From positions 1-64,000 of the forward strand of contig JABVXU010000116.1 in assembly GCA_013365365.1 (NCBI GenBank): a stretch of 64,000 nt of DNA, in the 5' to 3' direction. Positions 38,901-52,100 of this stretch are shown one piece after another; positions within the stretch are counted from its first letter, which is position 1, and each line of letters starts with the position of its first letter. The notes beneath the pieces are model-generated. The model did not search any database, had not been told where the DNA came from, and saw nothing but the letters and a program-made list of their open reading frames with translations. The position numbers and the translations under genes are program-made. Source of the DNA: Cruorifilaria tuberocauda. Taxonomy: Eukaryota > Nematoda > Chromadorea > Rhabditida > Onchocercidae.

Positions 38901-41256
38901 TGATATTGTTCGTTTGCCCATGTGTGAGAGAAAAACCGCTCCACTAATATCAACGCCATCAAAATCACACAACAATCGGAGACAACGAACTGCTAAATAT
39001 CTTATTCTCGCATCCTGATTAGATGATGAAGCATGCGCGCAGATATGAGGAATCAAACAACTGAAAAAAAGAATATCATTTCAGGGAGTAAAATTCCTCT
39101 CAAAAAAAATTTTTTTTGAATAATATAAATTTAAATTTTCTGGTAGAATCATATCATAAAAAGCAAAAAAGCCACTTTGCAAAGCAGTATGCATTTATGT
39201 TCTGCTCTTTCAGAACGATAAATATTGAATAACCATTACTTAAAAAAGAAAAAACTCATTGATATCTTCGAATATAAAGGCAGAATATTGGAGTGTGAAG
39301 TAAACCTACTTGTCATTACTAATGTACATCTGCAGCTCATTAGATATACTTATAAATTACGGATTTCGTTCCATTAATGAGACTTTTCAATAGCGTAAAG
39401 ACTGCATTAAACTGTTAACATTAACTTTTAGAATGCTTACTTTTTCACAACAGCTCGATGTGCAGCGCATGACATATAACTGAAGTCACTTTTTATTTTC
39501 GAAAAGAAATTATTTAGGATGTTAAAAGATGAGAATAGCTGAGGAATATCATTATCGACATCATAATCTTCCTCCATAAAAAACCTTCGAGCATGGTTGA
39601 TTATAACATCGGTGCTATATTTAAATGCAAAATAACTTGCGATTTTTTGAAGCACTGCTAACAAATCCAGTGAAACATCCTGCAAGTATAATGACAAAAA
39701 TGATGTTATCTATTTGCATATATACATAATAATATACTTACATAACATAACACATTTATTCAGTTCAAACGTTGCGCTTCTCTGCAAAAACTTAATGAAA
39801 ATTGTCACAGTTTATTTTAAATTAAAACAAAACCTTTAACTGTTTTCAGCAATTAAGTTAGAAACAAAAACGAATAATGAAAAATGAAAACCTCCGACTT
39901 CATGAAAAGGTGCACGACTTGCTCGTACGGTGTATATTTATTTCCTTCAATTTCTGCTACCATGAATTTCCAGGATGTCGATGGATGAAAAAGAATATCT
40001 AGCAATGCTTGCGCTGCCTCGCATCTAATTGATGAACAATATTGTTTAGAGGATATAATATACATAATATATTGCAGGTAGCGAGGAGCCTGGAAATAAA
40101 TTATCTATTTTTCATCATTTTCCTCACATTCGAAACATGATAAACACGTTTTTAAACCATCATCAATCCACGTGATAAAATAAAAGAACTAAATTAAATG
40201 AATAAATTAGTTTGACCAGTCAAATAATTCAGTGTAATTCAATAAACATACACAAAACATCACGCCCAAATCCTTTTCATGCATAGCTGACAGCTGCTTG
40301 GTTAGACTACAACCGATCATAACCATGTGACTGTTCCCCGCATACGATGTGGAATGACTTGAATTAAGTCCAAATTCAACCCATCTCATTAATTCAACAT
40401 CCATTTCATGTATCTTTTCTGTAATTTGTATTAAATAATAAAAGTTAACCACTTCAAGATGACGACATATGAATGCCAAAAGCAAATTTTAGTCCATTTG
40501 CTGTTTAAAATTTCAAATTTTGACAGTTTAATAAAATTCGAAAAAAACACATGCCTTCACAGGAGGCAGCTTTCGTATAAATTCGTATACTGCTTCGTAT
40601 GGTTGGTAAAATGGTTTCCATAGAAATTGTCCAGTCGTCACTAGAATTTGAGAAAAGTTATACTTTTGAGAGACAAATAAGTTGTAAACAAGAAAAATAT
40701 TGTGATACATGACGAAGATAGTCAATACTAATTAAAAATGATTACACAAGTTCAATGAGCGGTTTGGACCAAAATGATTCCAAAGCACCACAAAAAAGTT
40801 CGTATTCCAAATCCGTCGGTTTCGTGTCCTCCACATTTTTCCATGGATATTCCAAATTCTATATATCAGTGATTTTAACGTTAATTATAAACTTTAGTCT
40901 AAGCAAAAAAAAACAAAATCATTGGAATATACTGCAGATAAACAGAACTTTAATATATTGAATCTACCTCTTAACTGCAAATAATTAAATGTGCAAGTTC
41001 TCGAGATTGAACTTTGCTGGCCTATATGTTCCATGCAAATAATTTATCCATCAATAATCCATCGATTCTATTAAAGGAACACTATAAAACCGTCTCTGCT
41101 CATTCTCATCCTTACACAAAAGCTTAACAGCAAATGGTAAGTTACCTGAATAATGATATTATCAATTTGTTGCAGGACGGGCGTGAACAACTCGTTATCT
41201 GTCGGTACTTTTTCTGAATTTTCCATAAATCTTTTCTTATTTTCTTTCGTTACCAT
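32944..41256 (-). CDS. VIRMA: Virilizer homologue (VIRMA), m6A writer-complex scaffold
   Basis: Exons, transcript order: 41256-41146, 40858-40746, 40640-40555, 40418-40252, 40089-39892, 39679-39441, 39060-38871, 38509-38427, 38288-37863, 37399-37201, 37100-36585, 36412-36315, 36008-35711, 35485-35288, 34975-34682, 34617-34452, 34284-34176, 33873-33747, 33683-33607, 33536-33500, 33112-33072, 33001-32944. They join to 1276 aa in one frame. The protein is almost all alpha-helical (ARM/HEAT-like). Collinear matches to human VIRMA include LMRWVEFGLN (human LVDWTMQALN), the block ending LKQWLEPF (human LGKWLEPL, near residue 517), DILLQLFPLPSG (human LLSELLPLPLP, near 735) and a C-terminal VDLNMLNEEFF region. 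The tail is basic (GPKRKRPYTTKKILVRPK). Known role: VIRMA scaffolds WTAP and METTL3-METTL14 in the nucleus. Human VIRMA has 1812 aa; the N-terminal Vir_N and acidic region, about 370 residues, is absent. Exon 3 ends at a GC donor. Confidence 0.85.
40553..40554 (-). other. Non-canonical GC 5' splice site in the Virilizer homologue
   Basis: On the minus strand exon 3 ends CTGTGAAG|GCATGT. The next acceptor is ATTACAG|AAAAGATAC (exon high end 40418). Only this junction keeps the frame and gives an alignment to human VIRMA without a gap; the nearest GT donor (GGCAT|GTGTTT) breaks the frame. Confidence 0.6.
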
Positions 41257-41268
41257 CTCTCATTACAT

Positions 41269-41270
41269 CT
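41269..41270 (-). promoter_or_regulatory. Candidate trans-splice acceptor of the Virilizer homologue
   Basis: ATTTTAG ends 12 bases before the first ATG, and the in-between reads ATGTAATGAGAG, with a stop. This position fits a spliced-leader site and supports 41256 as the true start, i.e. no upstream coding exon. A normal 5' UTR intron is the alternative. Confidence 0.5.
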
Positions 41271-42922
41271 AAAATAAAATATATTTTATGTTAATTGATA
41301 AACTTTAACATGAATTGAATAACGAGGTTACATCGAATAATTTTATCGAATTTCTAAAAACCTGTACTTTGATGTGGTTCTATCCGTGCACATATACATC
41401 TTCGCATAAGTCTATGTGTGGTGACGTCTGTTCAAGGAACTGTGCACTGTACATCAAATCGTTCTTTAATTTTCACTCTCAGCTGATTGTTTGCAGAAAA
41501 CAAACTGTAAATAGTGGAAAACGTGAAATACGTATATGTGACACCATAATTACAATAATGAATACTATAAAGTACTATAAAGTGCAAAGTGAGATATGGT
41601 CGAGAAAGATGACCTAACTATGAAAGTTGAAGAGCCTTAAATTAGAGGATTTGGTGATTTAGTCCACTTAAGGAATAATATGATGTAAAAAAAATCAGTA
41701 GTACCATAGAGGAAGAGGAGGGTAGGACAGCAAACTGTACATGTGCTAGATACATCAAAACGTTAGACACGTAAATCATATGAAGAGTGAAAGAGAGAGA
41801 AAGAGATGGAAGTAAAACAGTCTCCTCCAATGCGAGATATGGTTTCACGTTCACGTTCATTAGTACTAATCAGATTCTTCTCCGTTAATTTATCACGTTT
41901 ATCCTAATTAAAAGTACGCAAACTTTACCAACAAATATAGGAATGATTTGGAAATTTTCACAGCGTTCCGTACTGAGTGATACGCAGACTGATTGTCTTC
42001 ACGTTGTACTTCTAGGATTTCTTGGGAAAAGTGGGGGACGGGTTTTCCCCGACATACGGGAGAGCAATTGTGAATTTCTTGAAATCTTGATACGTGCGTA
42101 ACTGTGATCAAAAATTACAAATTATTACTAACAGTATACTTTAACGGCAAATTCTTCAATATCTGGCAAGCCTCCAATCGAGGTTAGTGACGTCATTCAT
42201 TTAAAATGACATTGTTTTAACAGTTTATTTTTTCATTAATTTAAATAATTTACTTATAATTCTATCGTATTTATTCTTACAATTTCACTTTAATGTATTT
42301 GTTAGTAGCAGTTTGGTGATTTGTTGGAGTAAACGGTTTGTTGCACTTAACAATGATATTTGGTTGCGATGTATGAGAGAGCGGTGGCTTGGTCGTTGCT
42401 ATGGCAGGGAACAGCAATGCGACAGACTTTTTTCCTTTCCATATTATCTTATTCTATTCTATATCATATTGAAAGACGAAGTTGATCTTTTTTCGCATCT
42501 TTTTTCAATACATTTGTTCGTTGTGAATGATAACTGTTTGATTGAGTGAAAAGCTCTTTGATCGATGAGTAGACGTTTGTTTGTTAAACATTTATTTAAG
42601 CTTAGTTACTTCGTGAGGGAAAGATATTAGTTAGAAGTATATGGTGTAATCTTTTCATTTTTTTATTCTTAACTCTTTTTTTTCTTATTTACCTTACCCT
42701 TTTTATCTTAATTAGTACTTGTAACATTCATTTTTTCCTTCCTTTCCTACTTCCATTGTCTTCACTCCTTATCTCTTATTATTGTTAATAGGCAGAATGA
42801 ATTAAATAGAATAGTTTGTACCTCTTATAATGAAATTGTTTTAAAATGTAAGAGAGTGTACCGGATACCTTTAATAATGTGAGGCAAAATCATTATTACG
42901 ATTAAAGTGTTTAAATGATTTC

Positions 42923-42924
42923 AG
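42923..42924 (+). promoter_or_regulatory. Candidate trans-splice acceptor of MARCHF6
   Basis: GATTTCAG|GTTGTAC lies 27 bases before the ATG at 42952 with no coding upstream; typical of a nematode spliced-leader acceptor, or a 5' UTR intron. Confidence 0.45.
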
Positions 42925-42951
42925 GTTGTACATTGGATTGGGGAGGAATTG

Positions 42952-45900
42952 ATGGAAGGGATTGACAACAATTCGAGTAATATTTCACTGAATCCCATTG
43001 CTGGCACTTCAGAAATGGTGGATGATGGTGAAACTACTGGTTATTTTTCTTCCTTCGTAAATTATTTCACGAAGTTTTGAAAACGAAGGAGAGAAAATTA
43101 CTAACTGATAATGATTTCCTCGGGAAAATTGGTTATCATGCAATTAGTTGTACTGTTGGCGATTTTCAGTGTTTTTCATGTAACCGGAATATATCACTTA
43201 ATAACACATTTTGCCTGAGAAGTGTTGCTTACTGGTTTGTTAATCATTACGATGGCAGTACGGTAACGAATTGTAGGTAGTAGTTACTTTTGATAAATAG
43301 GAATGAAAAGATCAAATGCTTCTGTTGCGTGGTTTCAGACATATGTCGAGTTTGTAGAAGTGCTGGTGACAGTGCGTTATATTATCCATGTCTCTGCACC
43401 GGAAGCATCAAATATGTCCATCAAGATTGTCTTCTTGAATGGCTGAAATATAGCAAAAAGGAAGTTTGCGAATTATGTAGTCACAAATATTCTTTTCAAC
43501 CCATTTATCGATCAGACATGCCTCAGACTTTACCACTTTCGGAAATCATACGAGGTTCATGCTTATATTTTTAAAATTTTAGGAATTTTGTTATTTGATT
43601 CGTTTATATGTCTTTTAAAAAAGGAAGTCAATATTTTTTATAATAATACCATTCCATACTTATATTGTTCGTAGCCTTTTTTGTCATATTTTTCCACTTC
43701 TATCGTACATTTCAGGCATTTTGTTTAATATGGGGCGCATATTACGTTCTTGGGCAGTTTATACGCTTGTGTTGGTTGCTTGGTTGGGTATTGTACCAAT
43801 AACAGCCTGTCGCATATACAGAATAGTTTTTTCTGCTTCTTTGTCCAGTATGCTATCATTGCCGTTTCAACTATTCTCACTAGACAATTTGCTGGTTGAT
43901 TGTCTTAAAGTAATTATCGTTTAAAAATTGATTTAAAAAAAAAGAATGCAGGAAGATATTTTTATTCAACTGTTATTAGTATTGTAGCACCTAAAGTCGA
44001 TTATACTGAACAAGTTACGTCCGATAGAATGATTCACAGAATAATTTGTAGATTAAAATAATAAATCTTTTGCATAATTCATTTATACAAAAGAATCGAA
44101 TTTTGTTCAATTGATCTGCGGAAACGAGTATAACAATCAGAAGATTTCTTTTTAATTTAGTTGATGAATATTTCATATGAAATCATTTATGAATATCAGC
44201 ACGTCGATCACTATTTGCAGATAAATCTTGACAAAAATTTGGATAACTATAATGCAATCCATTTAAATTTATTGCTATCGTTTTTCCAGGGTTGCTTTAT
44301 TGTTTCGATTTTTCTGTGCGCTTTTATATCACTTGTATGGTTACGCGAACAAATTATTCATGGTGGTCCGCAGGAATGGCTTAACGTAGAAGATGGTGTT
44401 AGAGGTGCAAATGCAGAAAATGCGTTAGATGATAATATTGATGTCGCGGTTAGTCATTTAATTTTTTACTGTATTAACCTTAATTTTCATTATTTAAATT
44501 TTTGACTTTGATAGAAAAGTGATCAGCTGCTTAGAAGAATTAACTCAGTCATGTTAAATAATGAACTTTTATTTTTGTTGGTGACTGTTGTCTTGAGAAT
44601 GTCCTAATTCTGATAATGACGTTTTTAAAAAAACTCAGGTTGCTGAAGCAAGGGCTGATAATGGTATAGAGGAAGGAGAAATAGAAGGACGAGATGAAGT
44701 GGAACAAGCTCAAGATGTTGCAGTACAGGACCAGGCTGACAATGACAACTGGAGAGAATGGGAAAGAGTAGCGGATGAATTAACTTGGCAGAGGCTTCTT
44801 GGCCTGGATGGATCATTCTTGTTTCTTGAACATGTGTTTTGGGTTATTTCGCTGAATACCTTGTTTACTGTATTATTTGGTTTGTCATTTTTGATTTGGA
44901 TTTTCGTGTCAATTGAAATCTTTGTTTAAACTTTCAGAAAAAAAAATCCGAAGTAGGTTGTAATATGGTTTATACTTGTTTTTTTTTTTTAATTTTTATA
45001 ACATTTTCAGCATTCTTGCCTTATCAACTTGGTCATTTTTTCCTGAAAAGTATTGGGTTGGCATCTCGAGTGGCGTATTTTCCGACTCTTACATCTGTGC
45101 TGCTTGGATATTTCATTCTTAGTTTAATTGTTCGTTGTCTTCATGTTACAGCGAAAATCTCCAGATTAGCTCCGTAAGTTTACAAAACTTAAATATTTCG
45201 CAAGAAAGCATATCATAGAAGAATTGAGTTCAACTCCTTATTTTTTTAGAATGTATCGAATATTGGGAATGTGTTATCTTGTTCTTAAAGTTTTTCTTCT
45301 CGTACTTACCGAAATTGGTTTCTTTCCGATAATATGCGGTTGGTGGTTAGACATTTGTTCACTGGTATGTTTCACACGATTTTTACTTTTTTTTTCTTTT
45401 TTGGATTCATTGATCACTACAAAATTATATTTTCCCATTTCTATAACTAAATATATAAAGTATATTATAATTAATCAGATAACAGATGACGTGTTCGTAT
45501 TTGTTTTTTATGCGACAGTGTTTTTGTTATTGTTTTTCTTATTTCAGCCTCTATTTGCTTCAAGTTTGTCGCGCCGTATTTCCTCCTTCATGGTGTCCCC
45601 AACATCATCTCTTTTTATGCATTGGCTTATTGGTATGGTTTATGTCTTCTATTCTGCTTCTTTCGTATTGGTTCTGCGTGAAGTGCTTCGTCCAGGAGTT
45701 CTTTGGTTTTTACGAAATTTAAACGACCCAGAATTCAACCCAATACAAGAGGTATATATTATTATATGTCATGATTACATCATGAAGTGTGCTTTTGATA
45801 CCACTATGTCATGATTATAAAAGTACATTCTGAGATCTGTGGCTTGGGAAGCTTATTCATTCAATCTTAGTGGATTCTTGATGCGTTAAGTATAAAAAAC

Positions 45901-48138
45901 TGCTGGTTAAATAAACGGTTAAATATTTAGATGATTGAACTTCCGGTCATACGACACCTAAGGCGACTTATTGCATCAACATCAATTTTCTTTACAACAA
46001 TTCTACTTTTGGTTTATGTTCCACTTTGTTTCGTAACGCGCTACATGCCATCTGTATTACCATTCAATTTGAGTTTAGCCGCTGAAACTCCTCTCAGCGA
46101 GCTCTCCTTGGAACTACTTGTTTTACAAGTAAATTTATGTTTCGAATTCAATTAATTGCTTGTATATTTCTTCGTAGAAAACTGCAAAACGAATCTTTTG
46201 CAGGTAGTACTTCCAGCCCTACTTGAACAGACTCACGCCCGAACGATCTTGAAAACCGTTGTACGCACTTGGTGTTGCATTTTTGGGCGACTGCTCCAAT
46301 TAGAGCATTATTTGCTACCCATGGAAGAAAACGAGAATGAACGTCAGCGACGCGAACCACCACCGGCCCAACCAGTAGCTGGATTAGGCTTGGCCGCTCA
46401 ACATCAAGCATTGCTTCTTGTTCGAGAACCACAAGGATTTCAAGCTTATAATAAGCCGTCACATTTTTCTCTACGAATCATTGCTTTGCTCATAGCTCTT
46501 TCACTTACGTCAGTATTCACCAGCATCATGTTTTGTGTGATACCAGGTTAGTTTTAACTCCTGGTTATTCTTTAATTTTCATAAAACGATTTTTGTGATT
46601 CTTGACATTGATTGAACGATGCTGTAGAATTGATGATATAAGGCAAATCAATAAGATAGCACCATTTGCATGCTTACCAGAACTGAGGGATATGTATGTA
46701 CTTGTATAATCCCTACACATGAAACAGAATTATAGTTGATTGGTTTTATGTATCTGCTATCCATAGATATTTCAAGAGTTTCGTATACTTGAAAACATAC
46801 TGTACTGAATGATCAAAGATCACAAAGGACTAATGTCCGGCTAAAGTGATTTACTACAATGTTGTTTCACGCATTCTTTGATCATCGGAACGTATATCAT
46901 TAATCAAGTAATTGAGTTTCGTTTGTAAAACAATTTATTCAATGACATGTTTAAGGTTTAAAAAATTTCATTAAAAGTGAAATTAATTTCAGTGACATTC
47001 GGACGTTTTATAGTGCACAAAATATCAGGTCATACGAATATTCACGATTTATACACAGTAGCGGCTGGATTATACGGTTGCTGGATTCTACTAAAATTAT
47101 TGTTTCTAGTTCTCGAATATGCTCCTAAAGGGACTTTCTTCTTACTATCAGCTTTTCGTAATATGGCACTTACAGCTGCTAAATTGTGTGCTGTATCTAT
47201 TCCGATCTTGATAGTAATACCACTTCTGGCTGGAATATCTTTCCATTTGGCTGTAATTAGCCCAATACGTATTGCATTACATCAAACATCACTTCTTTTT
47301 CCATGGCAGCATTGGGCAATGGGTATTCTGCATTGTAAGATATTTTGTGCAGCTGTCATGATGGGGCCTAATTGGTGGATGAAGCATGTTTTTGAACAGG
47401 TGAAACTTTCTTTCTCTTTCTGATTTGTTCTTGAGGAACCAAATACAATTTTGCTTTTTAAGTTAACCTACTCTAGGTTTTTTTCCGAATTTCATTTTTA
47501 AGTCAATTCTGAGAATTTGTTTTCTAGCAAACATGAAAGAGTAAGGTTTATGTTTTCCACTCGTTTTGGTTCTTTTTAACCATTTATTTTAGTTGTATGC
47601 TGATGGCATTCGTGGCTTACGTGTTCATTACTTGTATAAGCAGGTGGTTGCACCAATTCTCGCTTGTTTGTCACTTTACCTTTCCGCACCACGTGTCATC
47701 TGTTCATTAATTTCTATGGTCATAGATGTTTCAAAGGAAGAGCAAATTATATTTTTGCGGTACTCGTATCCAGCTACGCTACTTTGTGTGTTTTGCGTCT
47801 ATTTTGTTTATTGGCAGTGCACTAAACTTAAGGCTTTGGCGGAGAAAATCCGAAATGACAAGTATGCTTCCAGTTTTCAAAATTTCTTTTCCACAATAAG
47901 ATTTCGATTAGGGAGATGTTAAAAAAACTGATATTCTTCCACCTATACCGAAGTTATCGTGTTTAATCTTTATTAAAATCGTAGCATCAGATCGTGAAAT
48001 ATATTTATTATATTTATTCATTTTGGACTGAACAGACTTCGTATCGCAGTAAAAATAAATAATTACCATTGCAGGTATTTGGTAGGAACTCAGTTAGTCA
48101 ACTACGAAAGAAATCAAATGATGGAAGTCAATCACTGA
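42952..48138 (+). CDS. MARCHF6: MARCHF6/Doa10 (TEB4) ER membrane E3 ubiquitin ligase
   Basis: Exons: 42952-43027, 43339-43554, 43716-43909, 44290-44448, 44639-44879, 45011-45173, 45250-45364, 45548-45751, 45931-46128, 46204-46546, 46993-47399, 47593-47861, 48075-48138; 882 aa, all phases consistent (human 910). Residues 26-72 form a complete RING-CH finger: Cys28, Cys31, Cys43, Cys45, His53, Cys56, Cys69 and Cys72, in ICRVC, PCLC, VHQDC and CELC. It then follows human MARCHF6 throughout: WLGIVPITACRIY, FISLVWLREQIIHGG, an acidic loop, ELTWQRLLGLDGSF, ICGWWLDICSL, REVLRPGVLWFLRNLNDPEF and LLQVVLPALLEQTHAR, with many hydrophobic membrane spans. The last exon encodes the conserved C-terminal element (NDKYLVGTQLVNYE). 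Family role: ubiquitinates ER and nuclear-envelope substrates for proteasomal degradation, including sterol-pathway enzymes. A poly(A) signal (AATAAA) lies near 48348. Confidence 0.96.
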
Positions 48139-49122
48139 AAAAACTCGCAATTTTTGAGTACGTGAACAAAACGTTATTATAGTGTGAATAAATGAGCTTT
48201 ACTTGTGGTATACGGTTGTGTAGCATATGTTCTTTTTTTTGGCTTGAATCTTGCCTTTCTAATAACGTGGCAATTTGACTGAAGAAACGTGATAAATAGT
48301 TATATTTGGATACCATGATATAATTTTAAATGTTGTACTTTTTGAAAATAAATGAATGTACAAAGAATTAAATCTTATTCCTTAAACTGTCATAGATGTT
48401 ATCGAGACTGTCATAGAAACTGTCATAGAGAGCATGAGTATGATTTGTATTGAATTACCGGAGCGTCCAAAGTCAATCCCATCAACAATATTGTTTGTGT
48501 TTGATGAAAACTAAACAGTTCGCCTGTTCAAAACAATAATTAGTTTTATTTTTCGCCCATAGAGATAGCAAACAAAAGGAAACTAACATAAACTGAGCAA
48601 ATTAAGAGCAAAATGCTATCGTCGGATTTTTCTCAAAAGTGTGATGGATTGAACCGCATTCAGCACTTGCAGTACGAAAATATCAGGCAAGTTTTTTTAG
48701 AATCAAGTTCAGCAATAGTGGACAGGGTTTTAACAATGCTGAGAAGAGGGATTCAACATTGGAAGGTTTTAGGATGTTCGATGTTGGAAATCTGATTTAT
48801 TTCATTCTTTATTAGTCATTAACCAAACAAGAAAATATAAGTAGAATGTAAGTAATGTAATTCAAAAGAACTGAGTTCATCGAAAAAGTACATTTCATGA
48901 AATTTAAGTAATTGCCTAGGAAATATAGACATGATCCATAACATTCAACTGTTAAATCGACAAGATGCGAAAATTTCAAGGTTATTTGGTTGAGCGAGCT
49001 TTTTTTGGCTGCTCTTTGTGGTGTCTCTTAAATTTTCTGCATTACTTTTATAAAATGCTAAATAATCAATCAAGTGATCCGTGTTTTCTATTTTTTTAAC
49101 TTTCTAAACCAATATGAGCGGA
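48139..49122. other. Tail-to-tail intergenic region, MARCHF6 / EXOC7
   Basis: No supported gene. It should contain both 3' UTRs. AATAAA near 48348 on + fits MARCHF6. A short open frame on + at 48613-48795 (60 codons) has no splice or similarity support. Confidence 0.5.
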
Positions 49123-52100
49123 TTACGCAGTGAAATCAAAAAGTCTGTCAATAACTATGTCAAGCGATTCAGGTGTGTACTTCAAATACTTTTCCGTACC
49201 TTTTGATACTGTGGAACGCATCACTCTGAAACGACATATTTTAGTATTCTTCTACGTTTTATAAGCCTCAGACAGGGACAGTCATAAACTTGTTCTCGCT
49301 GTAAAAAATCAAGTTATGTCACTCCCGTTACTTGAGGTTTATAAATTTTTAGCACTAATCGATCTCTTATCGAAGCCGAAGAAGTGAACAAATCGATATT
49401 ATTGAATGCATTAAAGATGAATAAGAATTACAGTAAAGAGCTTTTTGCACGGTTTCACACAGATTTTTGCTGGAAGCTGAATTATAGAACTATTGAAAAT
49501 TTACCGCGCATAAACTTCTGCATATGGTTCGCAGATCAATGATTTTATTTCTGATTTGATATCATGGGCCAATCTTACATCAGAAAGACAGTAATCCTGC
49601 TGTGAACTAATCAACCTTCCTAGTTCAGCATTGAATGCCTGCAACTATTTTGACATCATATTTTTTTGAAAACCGTCAAATTATAGCAAATGATTATTAT
49701 TCTAGAAGGTCAACCGGAAATAAAATGACCAATATTTTCTTGAAATCAAGACATAAAGTTACATCTGTAGGGAAAATCAATATATATATGAACGACAATG
49801 ATTTAAAATATGATTAAATATGAAATTTAAGAAAATCAGCGGCACAATGCTAAAATGAAACGGTCAACCTTCCTCTCTAAATAAAGCACAAAAAATGAAT
49901 ATAATTTTTACAGATGATTAGATCCTTCAACAATACTTACGTCTTCAAAAAACAGTACCATTAGAATACAAGAAATATTAATAAGATGAAACAAACCACG
50001 AGTGCATTTTTCAGCGTAATTCTGTCGTCGAAAGTGGATAAATCTACTGTTATAATTGAAACAACACGGTTCCAACTGAAACTTTGAAATTCACATAAAG
50101 CCAATAAAATATTAAAATTAAATCTAGACGTTTTTATTTGTGGAAGTAAATACCTTTGAAGATATTTTTTGCTGTATGCATTGATCTCGGAACGATAGAA
50201 AGAGCGTACTTGAGAGTTATGCTCACCAACTACTGCGAATATTCCATTACTTTGAAGGGCATTGTGAATATAATTATTATTGTTTAAAAGAAAAATAGCA
50301 GCTAATGTTTCGTCGCCATAAGTTCCTGCTTTGTTTTTTAGATTCAAACCTAACGCAGATAGTGCGCGTGCTAGAAATATTTTAGCTCAAATTTACAACA
50401 GCCGTATCAATGAATACAAAAAGCATTTTTTTTATTTTAACTCATCTCATTCGTTTTAATCATAATAAACTACTGAAATAAATGGCGATTAGAAATAGTG
50501 ATGAATAACATCGTTTAGTTGGACGAATATTTCTTTCAGTTCTATAAAAAATAATGTTCCTTCAGATTATGTATGATAGTTTTTTCCAGAACTGTTGTGT
50601 AAATTATTTTCAACCACTGAATTAAAAATATCACTCGTCATTGTAATATACTGATGAAAACATTTTTTCCTATTATTGTTCTAAAGAAAATGGAATACCA
50701 AAAAGCCGTGGAAAATGAGTTGCCGGATTTCCTTTCGCTCCTGTTGCGATTAATAAACCTGTTACTGTTTGTCGATAATCCATCAAACTGTTTAAGAAAC
50801 TCAGTGTCTGAAAAGTACGGGATCTTAATGAAAGCAATTGTCCTGTCGAATTTAATGGATTTGATTTAAATCAGCATAAACAACTTACGTTCGATGTAAT
50901 TTGATGTACATTGCCATCCGCAGGCACAAATTTGTTGGAATCGTTTGTTAAGTGATCGAAAAAGCCATCAAGAGCGTCTTTTGTCTTGGAGTTAACCTTA
51001 TTCACGAAACTCTCATATGGTACATCTTCAACTGCGTTCTGCAAATATCATGAGATATTTTATTTTGCATTTTCCGGTTTTGTTATTAATAAGCTTCCTG
51101 GAGGAAAATTTACATTTAGAATCAACTCTTTCATAGTAAAATTTTGTTACCCTAGCTTCTGCTTCTATATTCGGGTTGGAAGAAGCTATTTCAAAAGATT
51201 CTAAAATATTTCAATCGAAGGCTACATGGTTCCAAAGTGAAGTAGGTTAAGCTAATCTATATCACATTATATGATTCAAATATTTTGTATGCCCGTTAGC
51301 TATATTATTTAACACAAAGAAGTCTGCAAAATCAAATTTCATCCTAAAATCTAATCGAAATTATATTCCTCGAAAACTACCACATCTTGCAATAAAATAT
51401 ATTAATAAGTACCAATTCGACACAAGAATTAAAAAGTAAATCAAAATGTACGAACACGAAACATACATTCCCAAGAGATAGCAACTGTAAATAATGCGCA
51501 TTAATATGCTTGAGAAGAGGTAAAAATGGAATTAGAGAGCAACTGATTCCATCCAATAGATTGCTTCCACATTCCAGAACATACAATAATGGACGACCAA
51601 ATAATAACTGCTGCACTTTAGCTTCGGCGCTTACATCTGCTATCACCTTACTTAACAGATCAGCTTCAATCTGTAATATTACTGACTAACTTTCCTCAGA
51701 AGCATCATCATATATAATCGTTGTAAAATCTGAAAATTTAAGCGATTAAATTAAAAGAAAAAAACCTCTATAAGCGCAAGTAATGTTCCAAACAAAACCA
51801 AAATATTTTCGACAGAATCGTCTGATGCACGCCATTCCCATGTTGAATCTGGTAAATACTTTTATAATCTACTTAACAACTACGAAAAATGAAAGTGTTA
51901 CTGTTAACGTGACATAAGAAAATAAAGTTTTGAATTTTGAATTCTGAAAACGAAAAAACTTCACAAATTTTCTGTGATTTATTACAGCATTAATAACAAT
52001 TGAAATGAGAACCATATCTTTCAGAAGAACGACCAGTTGCTTTTCGTAATGCTCTGAAAAACGATTTTAAGTATTCTTCATTACCAAAAGTCAGAGGAAA

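Larger units (their letters stand above)
41257..42951. promoter_or_regulatory. Shared 5' region between divergent Virilizer and MARCHF6 genes
   Basis: The two start codons are 1.7 kb apart on opposite strands. I found no coding exon supported by family similarity, and nothing resembling the Vir_N domain. The stretch around 41960-42080 is less A+T-rich than its surroundings. It presumably carries promoters of both genes. Confidence 0.45.

Noticed and set aside
41908..42111. Minus-strand open frame upstream of the Virilizer start, tested as a missing N-terminal exon
   Set aside because: It shows no resemblance to the Vir_N domain, and the Virilizer start has its own acceptor 12 bases upstream.
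48613..48795. 60-codon plus-strand open frame between MARCHF6 and EXOC7
   Set aside because: Short, no similarity, and sits where 3' UTRs are expected.
49390..49473. Alternative last exon for EXOC7 on the minus strand (acceptor TTCCAG)
   Set aside because: It fits the phase but its peptide does not match Exo70; the exon 49225-49123 gives the conserved IDRLFD ending.
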